DNA from: Luteitalea pratensis
Lineage (GTDB): Bacteria > Acidobacteriota > Vicinamibacteria > Vicinamibacterales > Vicinamibacteraceae
Length of the DNA: 64,000 nucleotides
NCBI RefSeq assembly: GCF_001618865.1
Contig: NZ_CP015136.1
Span: 6,545,001 to 6,609,000 of the forward strand
Direction of reading: 5' to 3'
Shown here: piece after piece, positions 9,656 through 21,240 of the stretch
Position numbering within the stretch: the first letter of the stretch is position 1
Layout of the letters: every line of letters begins with the position of its first letter
Program-made: the position numbers and the translations under genes
Notes under the pieces: generated by a model
What the model saw: the letters and a program-made list of their open reading frames with translations, nothing else
Database searches by the model: none
What the model was told of the DNA's origin: nothing

Positions 9656-10662
9656 CGTGTCTTCCCTCCAAACCACGACGGTATCACCATGCTCCGCATC
9701 GTCTGGAGGCCGGCGGGCGCGGTGAGGACCTTGGGGATGGAGTTCACGGTGATCGAGGCGGTGGCGATGTCGCCGTGCACGCCACCGGCGATCTTCATGT
9801 GCAAGTCGGGCAATCCCTTGACGATGACGGCGTCGTAGGACTCGGGGGCGCCGAGGTACGCCTCCATGTGGAGCGTGATCAGCGCCTGCCCGTTCTTGTC
9901 GTACCCCGTCCCTGTCTGCGTGATGCCCGCCACCTGGCCCTTCTGCACGGCCAGGAACTCGCTCTTGGTGGCCTGGGCGGCGATCCGGGGGCCAATCACG
10001 TCAGTGATGCTCTCGAGCTTCCACCCCATCGCGTCGGCGATCATCGCCACCGACTCGGTGAGGCCGACGTGGCGCACCGCCCCGCCCTGCACCTTCTCGG
10101 CGAACTCCTCCGGTGTCAGACCGGCACCGATTTTCTGCTGGAATGGCAGGCGGCGGATGGACGCGTCCTGGATGCGTTCGACGCGAATCGAATCAACGCG
10201 CTCGCAGACGCCGGTCAGGGTGATCGGCAGCGCGTCCATCGTGAAGCCGGGGTTGACACCGGTGCCGAGCACGGCCACCTTGGCCTTGCGCGCGAGGACG
10301 TCGATTTTCTTTGCCAGGCGTTTGTTCGAGAACCACGGGTAGGCCAGTTCTTCGGTCGTCGAGACAATCGGCAGCTTGTGCTTCAGGACGTCGGCGACCT
10401 GGTCGGCGACCTTGGAGAGCGATGAACTCGTGCAGAGCACCACGACGTCGGGCCTGCCGGCCTTGATCGCGGCTGCGAGCTTGCTCTCCACCTTCACGTC
10501 GAGCGTGCGTCCGAGCCCGGCGACCTCGCCCAGGTCCTTGCCGATCTTGTCAGCATCGAGATCGACGGCGCCGACGATCTTGAAGCCCTTGCGTGATGCG
10601 CACTGCCGAACCACGCCGACGCCGATGGGACCGAGTCCCACATGAAGGACACGAATGGCCAT
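9652..10662 (-). CDS. NAD(P)H-dependent amine/amino-acid dehydrogenase, DapB-like fold
   Basis: Soluble oxidoreductase of 336 residues with an N-terminal Rossmann motif, VGLGPIGVGVV, at residues 8-18. Domain order and length match the family often named dihydrodipicolinate reductase-like or 2,4-diaminopentanoate dehydrogenase-like. The LGTGVNPGFTMDALP segment in mid-protein is characteristic of that group. It is unlikely to be the true DapB, which is near 270 residues. The physiological substrate cannot be read from sequence. The start has a strong Shine-Dalgarno (AAGGAGAT, 8-base spacing). The gene is divergent from the DUF2339 protein, and a composite repeat lies between them. Confidence 0.8.
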   Translation of the reverse strand: MAIRVLHVGLGPIGVGVVRQCASRKGFKIVGAVDLDADKIGKDLGEVAGLGRTLDVKVESKLAAAIKAGRPDVVVLCTSSSLSKVADQVADVLKHKLPIVSTTEELAYPWFSNKRLAKKIDVLARKAKVAVLGTGVNPGFTMDALPITLTGVCERVDSIRVERIQDASIRRLPFQQKIGAGLTPEEFAEKVQGGAVRHVGLTESVAMIADAMGWKLESITDVIGPRIAAQATKSEFLAVQKGQVAGITQTGTGYDKNGQALITLHMEAYLGAPESYDAVIVKGLPDLHMKIAGGVHGDIATASITVNSIPKVLTAPAGLQTMRSMVIPSWFGGKTR

Positions 10663-10686
10663 GACCGGGAAATCTCCTTAAACGAT

Positions 10687-10745
10687 GGGCCGGGCTCCAC
10701 CTTCGCCAATGCTACGGCGGACAAGTCGGAGAGCCGGCCCTACCA
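10687..10745. repeat. Composite family A/C REP
   Basis: The outer arms GGGCCGGGCTCC and GGAGAGCCGGCCCTACC form the family A stem, with its GTAGGG end on the minus strand. Inside is a family C hairpin (CTTGTCCGCCGTAGC...GGCGAAGG on the minus strand). It lies between divergent genes, so it sits in both leaders. Confidence 0.75.
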
Positions 10746-10799
10746 GGGGCAGCCGTGTGCCGGCGTCCGTAACCCGCAGATTATACTCGGCGGCACACC

Positions 10800-13247
10800 G
10801 TGGAAATCCTGATCGGACTCGTGTTCCTCGGCGCGTCGCTCGCGGTGGCCTTCGTCCTGCCGGTGCTGTCGTACCTGCGCGCATCGAAGGCCTTGCAGCG
10901 AGCCGACGCGCTCGCCCGCGACGTGCAGGCCCTGCACGCGGAGATTGTCGCGCTTCGCGCGACGCCTCCCATGACGGCGGCACCGCCGACGCAGTCCGAC
11001 GCCGGGCCGGCGCGGGCGGCCTGGGTGGCAGAGGTGCGCGACCTCGCCGCCACCCCACCGCCCCCGATGCCAACGGGGTCAATCGAGGCGCCTGGCGAAG
11101 CCACGCTCGCAACGCCTTCGCGGGTAGGAGACGTGCTCGACGAGCGCGAGGCACCCTCGCCAGTGCCCACCGCAGCCCCAGCATTGATGGGCGCATCGAC
11201 GCCGATCGAAGCCGCAACGTCGGCCGCAGCGCTCGCGGCACCCGCGGATTCCCTGCGCCCGATTTCCGTACCACCCATCGGCGAACCCGACGTGTCGGGG
11301 CTCCCGAAGGCCGACGGCCGAATGCCGACGGCCGATTCCCTGGAGGAACGGATCGGCGCACGTTGGCTCCTGTACGCCGGCATCGGCTCGCTGGTCCTCG
11401 GGCTCAGCTACTTCATCAAGTTCGCGTTCGACAACGGATGGGTGAGCGAGCCGTTACGTGTGGCAACCGGTCTGGCTGCGGGCGGGGCCCTGCTGTGGTT
11501 CGGTCAGCGGTTCGTCCGGCAGGGGCTCGCCTTCTTCGGGCACGCCCTGAGCGGTGGCGGGCTCGTCGTGCTGTACGTGGCCATCTATGCCGCCTTGCAC
11601 GTGTACGGCCTGATTGCGCCACCGCTGGCTTTCGCGGCGATGCTCGCCGTGACTGCGCTTGGCACGTGGCTCGCGGACCGGCACCGCGTGCAGGTGCTCG
11701 CCGCGCTGTCGCTCCTCGGGGCCTTCGTCACGCCCGTGCTCGTGGGTGGCAGCGAGGATCGGCAGCTGTTCCTGTTCGTCTACAACGCATTGTTGCTGGC
11801 CGGCGCCCTGGCGATGGTCGTGCGCCACGCCTGGGCCGGCATCGCCGTGCTCGCGTATGCACTCGCGGTCCTGATGTCGGCGGCGTGGGCGGCCACCTTC
11901 TACCGTCCGGCCCTGGGCCTGCGGACGCTGCTGCTCCTCACGGTGCACCTGGGGATCGTGATCGGGATGATCATCGCGCTGCGACGGCAGCGCGCACGAT
12001 CGTCGCTGGCGATCCCAGCGTCCTGGGTGCTCCTGTCGGCGCCGCTGCTCTACCACGCGGCGGCGCTATGGCTGATCGGCCGCTCCCAGGGGACGTTCCT
12101 CGTCTACCTCCTGGTCGCCACGGTCGCCGGGCTCTCGGGCACGTACCACGCAGGCTGGCGATGGGCTCGCACAATCGTGCTGGTGCTGGTCATGTTGCCG
12201 TTCGCCGACTGGCTGCAGCACCTCGCCACGCCCCGTTGGTACGCCGCCGGCATCGTCACAGCGATCGCCCTGTACCTGCTGCACCTGGCCGGCCAGTGGC
12301 GCGACCTCAGCGATGACGACCCCGCTGTCCCGGTTCCGCTCTCCGAACTGGTCCACACCCATGCGACGGGGGCGTTCCTGCCGCTGACGCTCTATGCGTT
12401 CTTCGCGGAGCACGCGGCCTGGTGGAACGCGCCCATCCTCACCGGCCTGGCCCTGTGGAACCTGGCCGTCGCGGCGGTGCTGCGCGTGCGCATGCCGGTG
12501 CTGTCGTCGCAGTTCGTCGCGCTGGGCGCGTCGATCGGCGCGGTCGCCGTCAGCGAATGGTTCGAGGGTCCGCTCGTCGCCATCGGGTGGGCCATCGAAG
12601 GCGCCGCCCTCGGGCACACGGCGCTGCGTTCACGCCACCGTTGGCTGGATGCCGGCGCCGTCGGCCTGCTCATCCTGAGCGCGCTGCGGCTGATCGATGC
12701 GCTCATCCAGCCGATGGCGGTCGGCACGTGGCCGATCGTCAACACGCGCGCGTTCGCGACGCTGGTCATCGTCGGCGCCATGGCGTGGCTCGCCGCTCGC
12801 GCCAACGATGACCCCGACCCCGTCGCAGGTCCCCCCGTGCGTCATGGCCTGATAATCGGCGCCAACGTGCTGGCCATCGCCTGGATTTCCGCCGAGATCG
12901 CGCTCGTCTTCGGCGAACGGGCCTACGCGTCGAGCGCTGCGGGGTTGCCCGCGGGTGCCGCGCGCGCGGAGCTGGCGCAGCAGGTCGCGCTCTCCGTGGC
13001 CTGGGCGTTGTATGCGGTGGGGCTCGTCGCTGCCGGCTTTCGCCGGGGATACGCCCCGGCGCGTTACCTGGCCATCGCGCTGTTCGCCCTCACCATACTG
13101 AAGGTCCTGACCAAGGACATCGCGGAACTCGATCGCGTCTACCGGATGCTCAGCGTGCTCGGGCTCGGGGCATTGCTGGTGGCGGCGTCCTATCTCTATC
13201 AGCGCATGGCGGTCAGTCGCGACTCGACCGAATCGGCATCCTCCTAG
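10800..13247 (+). CDS. DUF2339 family multi-spanning membrane protein
   Basis: Membrane protein of 815 residues. It has one N-terminal membrane segment, then a coiled-coil-like stretch (about 25-55) and a long Ala/Pro-rich linker (about 55-165). A block of some 20 or more transmembrane helices starts at the LEERIGARWLLYAGIGSLVL motif. That order and motif are typical of DUF2339 proteins, whose function is not established. The start is a GTG. TATACT lies 12 bases before it, which would give a leader of only a few bases. It ends just before a family D palindrome. Confidence 0.85.
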   Translation: MEILIGLVFLGASLAVAFVLPVLSYLRASKALQRADALARDVQALHAEIVALRATPPMTAAPPTQSDAGPARAAWVAEVRDLAATPPPPMPTGSIEAPGEATLATPSRVGDVLDEREAPSPVPTAAPALMGASTPIEAATSAAALAAPADSLRPISVPPIGEPDVSGLPKADGRMPTADSLEERIGARWLLYAGIGSLVLGLSYFIKFAFDNGWVSEPLRVATGLAAGGALLWFGQRFVRQGLAFFGHALSGGGLVVLYVAIYAALHVYGLIAPPLAFAAMLAVTALGTWLADRHRVQVLAALSLLGAFVTPVLVGGSEDRQLFLFVYNALLLAGALAMVVRHAWAGIAVLAYALAVLMSAAWAATFYRPALGLRTLLLLTVHLGIVIGMIIALRRQRARSSLAIPASWVLLSAPLLYHAAALWLIGRSQGTFLVYLLVATVAGLSGTYHAGWRWARTIVLVLVMLPFADWLQHLATPRWYAAGIVTAIALYLLHLAGQWRDLSDDDPAVPVPLSELVHTHATGAFLPLTLYAFFAEHAAWWNAPILTGLALWNLAVAAVLRVRMPVLSSQFVALGASIGAVAVSEWFEGPLVAIGWAIEGAALGHTALRSRHRWLDAGAVGLLILSALRLIDALIQPMAVGTWPIVNTRAFATLVIVGAMAWLAARANDDPDPVAGPPVRHGLIIGANVLAIAWISAEIALVFGERAYASSAAGLPAGAARAELAQQVALSVAWALYAVGLVAAGFRRGYAPARYLAIALFALTILKVLTKDIAELDRVYRMLSVLGLGALLVAASYLYQRMAVSRDSTESASS

Positions 13248-13249
13248 AC

Positions 13250-13352
13250 AATTTCAAATTTCGAATTTCAAAATTTCAGAATTGCAGGACCACCTCAACG
13301 CTCCGATGGTTGGCGGTGGCAGGTGAACTTCTGAAATTCTGAACTCCTGAAA
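13250..13352. repeat. Family D nested palindrome, copy 3
   Basis: The AT-rich left arm has four to five AATTTC-type units, and the right arm is CTTCTGAAATTCTGAACTCCTGAAATT. The inner GC hairpin CCACC...GGTTGGCGGTGG is related to that of copies 1 and 2. It lies between two co-directional genes, so terminator use would be one-sided here. Confidence 0.7.
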
Positions 13353-13440
13353 TTGGCGGTGCCCCCTGCGATAGCATGAGCGCCGCCCATCCACCTGGCG
13401 TGATCCACGGGCGCCAATCCGCCCGTGTGCGTTTTTGACT

Positions 13441-13470
13441 TTGACAGCGTCGTCGCCGGCGCGTCAGGAT
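13441..13470 (+). promoter_or_regulatory. Candidate promoter for the HD-GYP gene
   Basis: A consensus -35 TTGACA (13441-13446) is followed after 18 bases by CAGGAT (13465-13470). The ATG comes 9 bases later, which predicts a leaderless or nearly leaderless mRNA. Confidence 0.45.
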
Positions 13471-13479
13471 CGTCCATCC

Positions 13480-14535
13480 ATGGCGGAGTTCTCGTGGCCC
13501 GAGGCGCGCATCCTCGCGGTCGACGATCAGGTTCAGAACGTCAACATCATCGACCGGCTCCTCCGCCGTGCCGGCTTCGAACATGTCATCACGACGACGC
13601 ACCCGCAGCAGGCACGGCCGCTGTTCGAGGAGCACAGGCCAGATCTCGTCCTCCTGGACCTGCACATGCCTGACCTCGACGGATTCGGCGTCCTCGATCA
13701 GCTCGCGCCGCTGCTGCCCGCCGACGGCTACCTGCCGATCGTCTTCATCACCGCCGACGCCGACACGCACCTGAAGAAGCGTGCGCTCTCGCTCGGCGCC
13801 AAGGACTTCGTCAACAAGCCGTTCGACGCCACGGAGATCGTCCTGCGGATCCGCAACCTGCTGGAAGCGCGATACCTGTACCTCGCGCTGCAGGCGCAGA
13901 ACGAGATGCTGGAGGCGCGCGTCAAGGAGCGCACCGAAGATCTCGAGCAGGCGCAGCTCGAGATCCTGCATCGCCTGTCGCGCGCCGCGGACTTTCGCGA
14001 CGACGACACGATGCAGCACACCGAGCGGGTGGGACGCCTGTCGGCCTCGCTCGCGCGGGAGCTGGGCATGGAGGCCGAGGAGGTGGAATTGCTCCGCCTC
14101 GCTGCCCCGCTCCACGATCTCGGGAAGATCGCCGTGCCCGACAGCATCCTGCTCAAAGGCGGAGGCCTGAGCGACGACGAGTTCTCCGTCGTCAAGACGC
14201 ACACCAGGATCGGCGCACGCCTGCTGTCGGGCAGCACCCATCCGTTGCTGCAGATGGCAGAGGAGATCGCGCGCACGCATCACGAACAGTGGGACGGCAC
14301 CGGCTACCTCGATGGGCTCAACGGCGAGTCGATCCCGCTGGTGAGCCGCATCGTGGCGGTGGCCGACGTCTTCGATGCACTGACACATGCGCGCGCCTAC
14401 AAGAAATCGTGGCCGCTGTCGGAGGTGCTCGACGAACTCAAACGTCAGCGCGGGCGCCAGTTCGATCCTGCCGTCGTCGACGCGCTCATGCACATCGTCG
14501 GTCGTGGCGAGTTGCCATTGACGCCTAACGACTGA
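13480..14535 (+). CDS. Response regulator with HD-GYP domain (c-di-GMP phosphodiesterase type)
   Basis: Two-domain regulator of 351 residues. The receiver domain (about 8-125) has the acidic pocket, the phospho-acceptor Asp in LVLLDLHMPDLDGFG, and the Lys in FVNKPF. A short coiled coil (about 130-160) leads to an HD domain with HDLGKIAVPDSIL, followed by HHEQWDGTGY. The GYP signature is changed: the residue after GY is Leu instead of Pro. The HD pair and the HHE motif are intact, so hydrolysis of cyclic di-GMP remains plausible. No partner histidine kinase is adjacent. An upstream in-frame ATG at 13435 exists, but it overlaps the promoter. Confidence 0.88.
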   Translation: MAEFSWPEARILAVDDQVQNVNIIDRLLRRAGFEHVITTTHPQQARPLFEEHRPDLVLLDLHMPDLDGFGVLDQLAPLLPADGYLPIVFITADADTHLKKRALSLGAKDFVNKPFDATEIVLRIRNLLEARYLYLALQAQNEMLEARVKERTEDLEQAQLEILHRLSRAADFRDDDTMQHTERVGRLSASLARELGMEAEEVELLRLAAPLHDLGKIAVPDSILLKGGGLSDDEFSVVKTHTRIGARLLSGSTHPLLQMAEEIARTHHEQWDGTGYLDGLNGESIPLVSRIVAVADVFDALTHARAYKKSWPLSEVLDELKRQRGRQFDPAVVDALMHIVGRGELPLTPND

Positions 14536-14590
14536 CGCTTGGCGTTCTAATCGGCCTTCGGCCCTCGGCCATTGGCCTTGGCATCAAAGA
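14524..14590. repeat. Heptanucleotide-periodic run after the HD-GYP gene
   Basis: The bases fall into 7-base units of drifting consensus: CGCCTAA, CGACTGA, CGCTTGG, then ATCGGCC, TTCGGCC, CTCGGCC, ATTGGCC. The run covers the last codons of the preceding gene and continues into the intergenic region. Confidence 0.65.
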
Positions 14591-14591
14591 A

Positions 14592-14618
14592 GGTAGGGCC
14601 GGCTCTCCGAGCCCGGCC
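14592..14618. repeat. Family A REP (GTAGGG type)
   Basis: GGTAGGGCCGGCTCTCCGAG continues as CCCGGCC. This is a hairpin with a TCC loop and one extra C in the right arm. It lies between the convergent ends of the HD-GYP gene and gltD. Confidence 0.8.
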
Positions 14619-14640
14619 ACTCGCCTACCGAGCATCAAGC

Positions 14641-14663
14641 ATTCGGCGTTTTGGCGTTAAGCG

Positions 14664-14679
<16 letters not shown>
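14641..14679. repeat. Heptanucleotide run overlapping the gltD stop
   Basis: Units TGGCGTT, AAGCGTT, AAGCGTT run through the gltD stop codon and supply its last two to three codons (Val-Asn-Ala-stop). Confidence 0.6.
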
Positions 14680-16087
<1,408 letters not shown>

Positions 16088-16088
<1 letters not shown>

Positions 16089-19000
16089 CAGACTGCCACT
16101 CCCTGCAACTCGGCGCGCTGCGCCTCGAGCGCCTTCTTGTAATCGATCGGCATCACTCGCACCAACCGGGCCAGCGTCGCGTCCCAGTGCCCGAGCAAGC
16201 GGTCGGCGAGGGTGCTGCCGGTTACCGTGCGGTGACGCTCCAGCAATTCGAACACGTACCGGTCGTCCTCGTGGTCGAGCCCCTCGAGCAGGACCATCTC
16301 CTTGTTGCAGCGCTGCGCGAAGTCGCCGTCCGCGTCGAGGACGTAGGCGACGCCGCCACTCATGCCGGCGGCGAAGTTGCGACCGGTGCGCCCCAGGACG
16401 ACGACCCGACCGCCGGTCATGTACTCGCAGCCGTGGTCGCCGACACCCTCGACGACCGCGACCGCGCCGCTATTGCGGACGGCGAACCGCTCGCCGACCA
16501 CGCCGCGGATGAACGCCTCGCCGCTGGTCGCGCCGTAGAGCGCGACGTTGCCGGCAATCACGTTGTGCTCGGCGATGAACGTCGCATCGTGCGGCGGCCG
16601 CACGATCACCCGTCCGCCCGAGAGCCCCTTGCCGACGTAGTCGTTGGCGTCACCCTCGAGTCGCAGGGTGATGCCGGCCGGGAGGAACGCGCCGAAGCTC
16701 TGGCCGGCAGAACCGCGGAAGCCGATGTCGATCGTGTCGTGCGCGAGCCCCTGCCCGCCATGGCGACGACTCACCTCGCTGCCGAGCATCGTGCCGACGG
16801 AGCGGTTGGCGTTGCTGATCGGCAGTTCGAGCACGACTTTCTCGCGGTGCGCCAGGGCCGGCTCGGCCAGCGCGATCAGCTCGGCGTCGAGCACCGCGCC
16901 GAGATCCACGTGCTGCTTGACGGTCCGGTGCAGCACCGGCGGCGGCGCCCCCTCGGCCCCGAACAGGTGCGCGGTGTCGAGAATTCGGGAGAGGTCGAGC
17001 CCTCGTGCCTTCCAGTGATCCACCGCCGGCTGCACGTCGAGCAGGTCGGCCCGCCCGACCATGTCCTGCACGGTGCGGAAGCCGAGTTGGGCCATCAGCT
17101 CACGCACTTCCTCTGCGATGAAGTGGAAGAAGTTGACGACGTGTTCGGCCTGGCCGGTGAACTTCGCCCGCAGCGTCGGATTCTGCGTCGCGATGCCGAC
17201 CGGGCACGTATCGAGATGGCAGACGCGCATCATCACGCAGCCCATCACGACGAGCGGAGCTGTCGCGAAGCCGAATTCCTCCGCCCCGAGCAGCGCGCCG
17301 ATGACGACGTCGCGGCCGGTCTTCATCTGGCCATCGACCTGCACCGTGACGCGGTCACGGAGGCGATTGGCCACGAGCGTCTGCTGCGTTTCGGCGAGGC
17401 CGAGTTCCCACGGCACGCCCGCGTGCTTGAGCGAGGTCAACGGGCTGGCGCCGGTGCCACCGTCGTGGCCGCTGATCAGGATCAGGTCGCTCTTGGCCTT
17501 GGCGACGCCCGCCGCAACCGTGCCGACGCCGACCTCGGACACGAGCTTCACGCTGATGCGGGCACGCGGGTTGGCATTGCGCAGGTCGAAGATCAGCTGC
17601 GCGAGATCCTCGATCGAATAGATGTCGTGGTGCGGCGGCGGGCTGATCAGGCCCACCCCCGGCGTGGAGTACCGCACCTTGGCGATCCACGGGTACACCT
17701 TGTTGCCGGGCAGCTGGCCACCTTCGCCGGGCTTGGCTCCCTGCGCCATCTTGATCTGCAGTTCGTCGGCATTCACGAGGTAGTGGCTCGTGACGCCGAA
17801 GCGGCCCGACGCCACCTGCTTGATCGCGCTGCGGCGCCAGTCGCCGTTCGGATCGGGCGTGAAGCGGTGCGGGTCCTCGCCGCCCTCGCCGCTGTTGCTG
17901 CGGCCGCCGATGCGATTCATCGCGATGGCAAGCGTCTCGTGCGCCTCCGCGCTGATCGAACCGAAGCTCATGGCGCCGGTCGCGAACCGCTTGACGATGG
18001 CCTCGACCGGCTCGACTTCCTCGATCGGCACGGGCGGACGCGTGCCGGTACGCAGGGTGAAGAGGCCGCGCAGGGTCGCCTGCTCGCGGCCCTGATCGTC
18101 GACCGTCTTCGTATAGTCGCGGAAGATGTCGTACCGCTTCGCGCGCGTCGCGTGCTGCAGCTTGAACACCGTCTCCGGGTTGAAGAGGTGCAGCTCACCA
18201 TCGCGACGCCACTGGTACTGGCCGCCCGGCACCAGCTCGCGCTCGACCAGCGGCGCAGGCGTCCAGGCGCGGGCGTGGTTGAGCAGCGCCTCCTGGGCGA
18301 CTTCCTTCATGCCGATGCCGCCGATGCGCGACGGGGTGTTGGTGAAGTAGCGATCCACCAGTTCTTTCGAGAGCCCCACGGCTTCGAAGATCTGCGCGCC
18401 GCGGTAGCTGGCGACGGTGCTGATGCCCATCTTGGACATCACCTTCACCACGCCCTTCTCGACGGCCTTCAGGTACTTGCCCTGCAGGTACGCATCGTCG
18501 ACGTCGGGTTCGGCCAGTCCCATGTCCTTCAACTGCGCGAGCGACTCGAGCGCGAGCCATGGGTTCACGGCGCTGGCGCCGTAGCCGATCAGGGTCGCGA
18601 AGTGATGGACCTCGCGCGCGTCGGCGGTTTCGACGATCAACGTCACGCGCGTGCGGGTGCGCGCCCGTACCAGGTGGTTCTGGAGCCCGGCAACGGCCAG
18701 CAGCGCGGGAATCGGGCACTTCTTGGCCGTCACGCCGCGGTCGGAGAGCACGAGCACCTTCGCGCCGTTGGTGATCGCCGTGTCGGCCTTGGCGAACATG
18801 GCACGAATGGCCGGCTCCATCCCGTCGGGGCCGTCGGCCACCGGGAACACCATGTCGAGCACGGTCACGTAGAACGGCTGGTCATCACGCGACGTCGGCA
18901 GCAGGCGACCGGCGCGGTCATAGCGCTGCAGCGCCTTGAAGCGCGCCATCTGCGAGTTGTCGAGGAACGGGCTCTCGCAGAGGATCATCCGGCAGCTCTC

Positions 19001-20713
19001 GGGCTGCGGATCGAGCATGTTGCGCTCGGGGCCGATGGCGGTCCCGACCGAGGTCACGAGCTTCTCGCGGATCGCGTCGAGCGGCGGGTTGGTGACCTGC
19101 GCGAACAGCTGCTGAAAGTAGTCGGGCAGCGGCCGCGCGCGCCGGCTGAGCACGGCGATGGCCGCGTCGTTGCCCATCGAGCCGATCGGCTCCTCGCCCT
19201 TGAGCGCCATCGGCGCCATCAGGACCTTGATGTCCTCCTGGGTGTAGCCGAACGCGTGCTGCAGCGTCCGCAGGGACTCGCCGGTGTGCGGCGCCGGCGT
19301 CTCGGCCGGCTGCAGCGCCTCGAGCGGAACCAGGTGCTGGCTGACCCACTCCTGGTACGGCTTCTCGGTCGCGATCCGGTGCTTGATCTCCTCGTCGGCG
19401 ATGATCCGGCCCTCGGCGAGATCGACGAGGAACATCTTGCCGGGCTGCAGGCGGCCCTTCTCGATCACCTGGTTCGACGGCACGTCGAGCACGCCGACCT
19501 CAGATGCGAGGATGACGTAGTCGTCAGCGGTCACCCAGTAGCGGGCGGGACGCAGGCCGTTGCGATCGAGCACGGCGCCGATCTGCACGCCATCGGTGAA
19601 TGTCACGCAGGCCGGCCCATCCCAGGGTTCGACCAGGCAGGAGTGGTAGGCGTAGAACGCCTTCTTCTCCTCGCTCATCGTGTCGTGGTGCTCCCACGCC
19701 TCGGGCACGAGCATCATCACCGCGTGCGGCAGCGATCGGCCCGACTGCACGAGCAGTTCGAGCACGCTGTCGAGGCAGGCCGAATCGCTGAGGCCCTCGC
19801 GGACGATCGGCAGCACCTTCTCGAGGTCGTCGCCGAACAGCGACGAGGAGAGCATCGCCTCACGGGCGCGCATCCAGTTGATGTTGCCGCGCAGCGTGTT
19901 GATCTCGCCGTTGTGGGCGATCAGGTGATACGGGTGCGCCAGCTCCCAGCTGGGGAACGTGTTGGTGCTGAAGCGCGAGTGAAACAGGGCGAGCGCGCTC
20001 GTGGTGCGCGGATCGTCGAGATCGGGGAAGTAGTCACGCACCTGCGGCGGGGTGAGCATCCCCTTGTAGGTCAGCGTGCGCGAGGACAGTGACGGCACGT
20101 GGAAGTACTTGGTGTCGTCGATGCCGCTCGTGCGGATGGTCGTCTGGTACCGCTTGCGGATCACGTACAGCTTGCGCTCGAACGCGGCGGCGTCGGCCAC
20201 GTTGGCTGCCGGGGCCAGGAACACGTGGTCCATCACCGGCTCGACCGACCGCGCGGTCTGCCCGAGGCTGCGGTTGTTGGTCGGCACCCGCCGCCAGCCG
20301 AGGAGCTGCTGCCCCTCCTGGCGCACGACCATCGCGAAGATCAACTTGGCCAGCGCGGCGGCTTGCGGGTCGGGCGACGAGAAGATCAGGCCGACCGCGT
20401 ACTTGCCGGCAGGCGGCAGCTCCGCAAGCGGTTTGCCATCGTCAGGCGTCACGATGCGGCCTTGCGCGCACTCTTGCTCGAACAACGCGTGCGGAATCTG
20501 GATCAGGATGCCGGCGCCATCACCGGTGTTGGGCTCGGCACCGGTGGCACCGCGATGCTCCATGCGCTCGAGCGCCTTCAAGCCGCGATCGACGACGTCG
20601 TGCGAGGCCGTCCCGCGCAGGTGCGCGAGGAACCCGACGCCACAGGCGTCGTGTTCAAAAGACGGGTCGTACAGGCCGCTCTGCGGCCGCCGGGCCAACT
20701 GCGTGTTGTCCAT
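16088..20713 (-). CDS. gltB: Glutamate synthase large subunit
   Basis: Ferredoxin/NADPH-type GOGAT alpha subunit of 1541 residues, full length. The N-terminal class II glutaminase carries its nucleophile in [12 protein letters not shown]; a short propeptide must be removed to expose the Cys. A central domain is followed by the FMN-binding synthase barrel ([11 protein letters not shown]). The 3Fe-4S cysteines are in [19 protein letters not shown], and a C-terminal GXGXG helix closes the protein. Together with gltD it assimilates ammonia. A stem-loop and a candidate promoter lie upstream. Long open frames antisense to it are composition artefacts. Confidence 0.97.
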
Positions 20714-20737
20714 TGGGCACCCCGCTCACCGGGAGAC

Positions 20738-20762
20738 CGGCGGGGACACGTCCCGCCGGGTA
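20738..20762 (-). promoter_or_regulatory. GC-rich stem-loop in the gltB leader
   Basis: On the minus strand CCGGCGGG, a short loop and CCCCGCCGG form a strong hairpin 25-50 bases before the gltB start. Further upstream, TTGACC (20790-20795) and TACACT are possible promoter parts, but their spacing is poor. It could be an attenuator, a protein-binding site or another REP. Confidence 0.4.
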
Positions 20763-20888
20763 GTGATGCGTGCGAGCAGTGTATGCCACGGTCAAGAAGT
20801 ATGCGTTCAGCTTATGGATGAAATGCGGGCAGCTTGAAGCAGGCCCATAGGCTCATTAATGAACGTGAAGATTTGATTAGGCAGACAC

Positions 20889-21020
20889 GGGGCCGGGGAC
20901 CGGGAACCGGGGACCGGGGACCGGGTGCACGGTCGACCGCCGACGAACACAGAACGTCGAACGCCGAACGCAACTCGGGAACGGACGAGTCGAAACCGCG
21001 GATCGCGGATCGGGATCGCG
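20889..21020. repeat. Heptanucleotide tandem runs
   Basis: Three successive 7-base-periodic runs differ in consensus: CCGGGGA/CCGGGAA (about 20893-20930), CGAACGC/AGAACGT (about 20943-20975) and GCGGATC (about 20997-21020). They fill the first third of an 830-base region (20714-21546) that has no gene I can support. Confidence 0.7.
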
Positions 21021-21077
21021 TCGAGCAAGCTCGACGCCTACACCCCGGAATGTGTAGCCGCCGACCTTGGTCGGCGG
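21018..21077. repeat. Family B REP pair in inverted orientation
   Basis: The first copy is GCGTCGAGC AA GCTCGACGC CTAC (GTAG end on the minus strand). The second is GTAG CCGCCGACC TTGG TCGGCGG on the plus strand. The stems differ but both stay paired. Confidence 0.7.
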
Positions 21078-21240
21078 ACGATGGCCCGATTGTGGGTCAG
21101 TTCCTGCGTTGCCGCCCGGCGCGGTGGTCGTGCGTCATTGACGGCATTCGCGGCATGCCGGCATTGCGCAGGCTCTTATACCCCCTGGTTACCGGGCCCC
21201 TGTTTCGGGTACCGGGACGCGGATTGCGACGCGTCAGCAC

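Noticed and set aside
16187-20092. A 1301-codon open frame antisense to gltB
   Set aside because: High-GC shadow frame with low-complexity Arg/His/Asp-rich translation; gltB is certain on the other strand.
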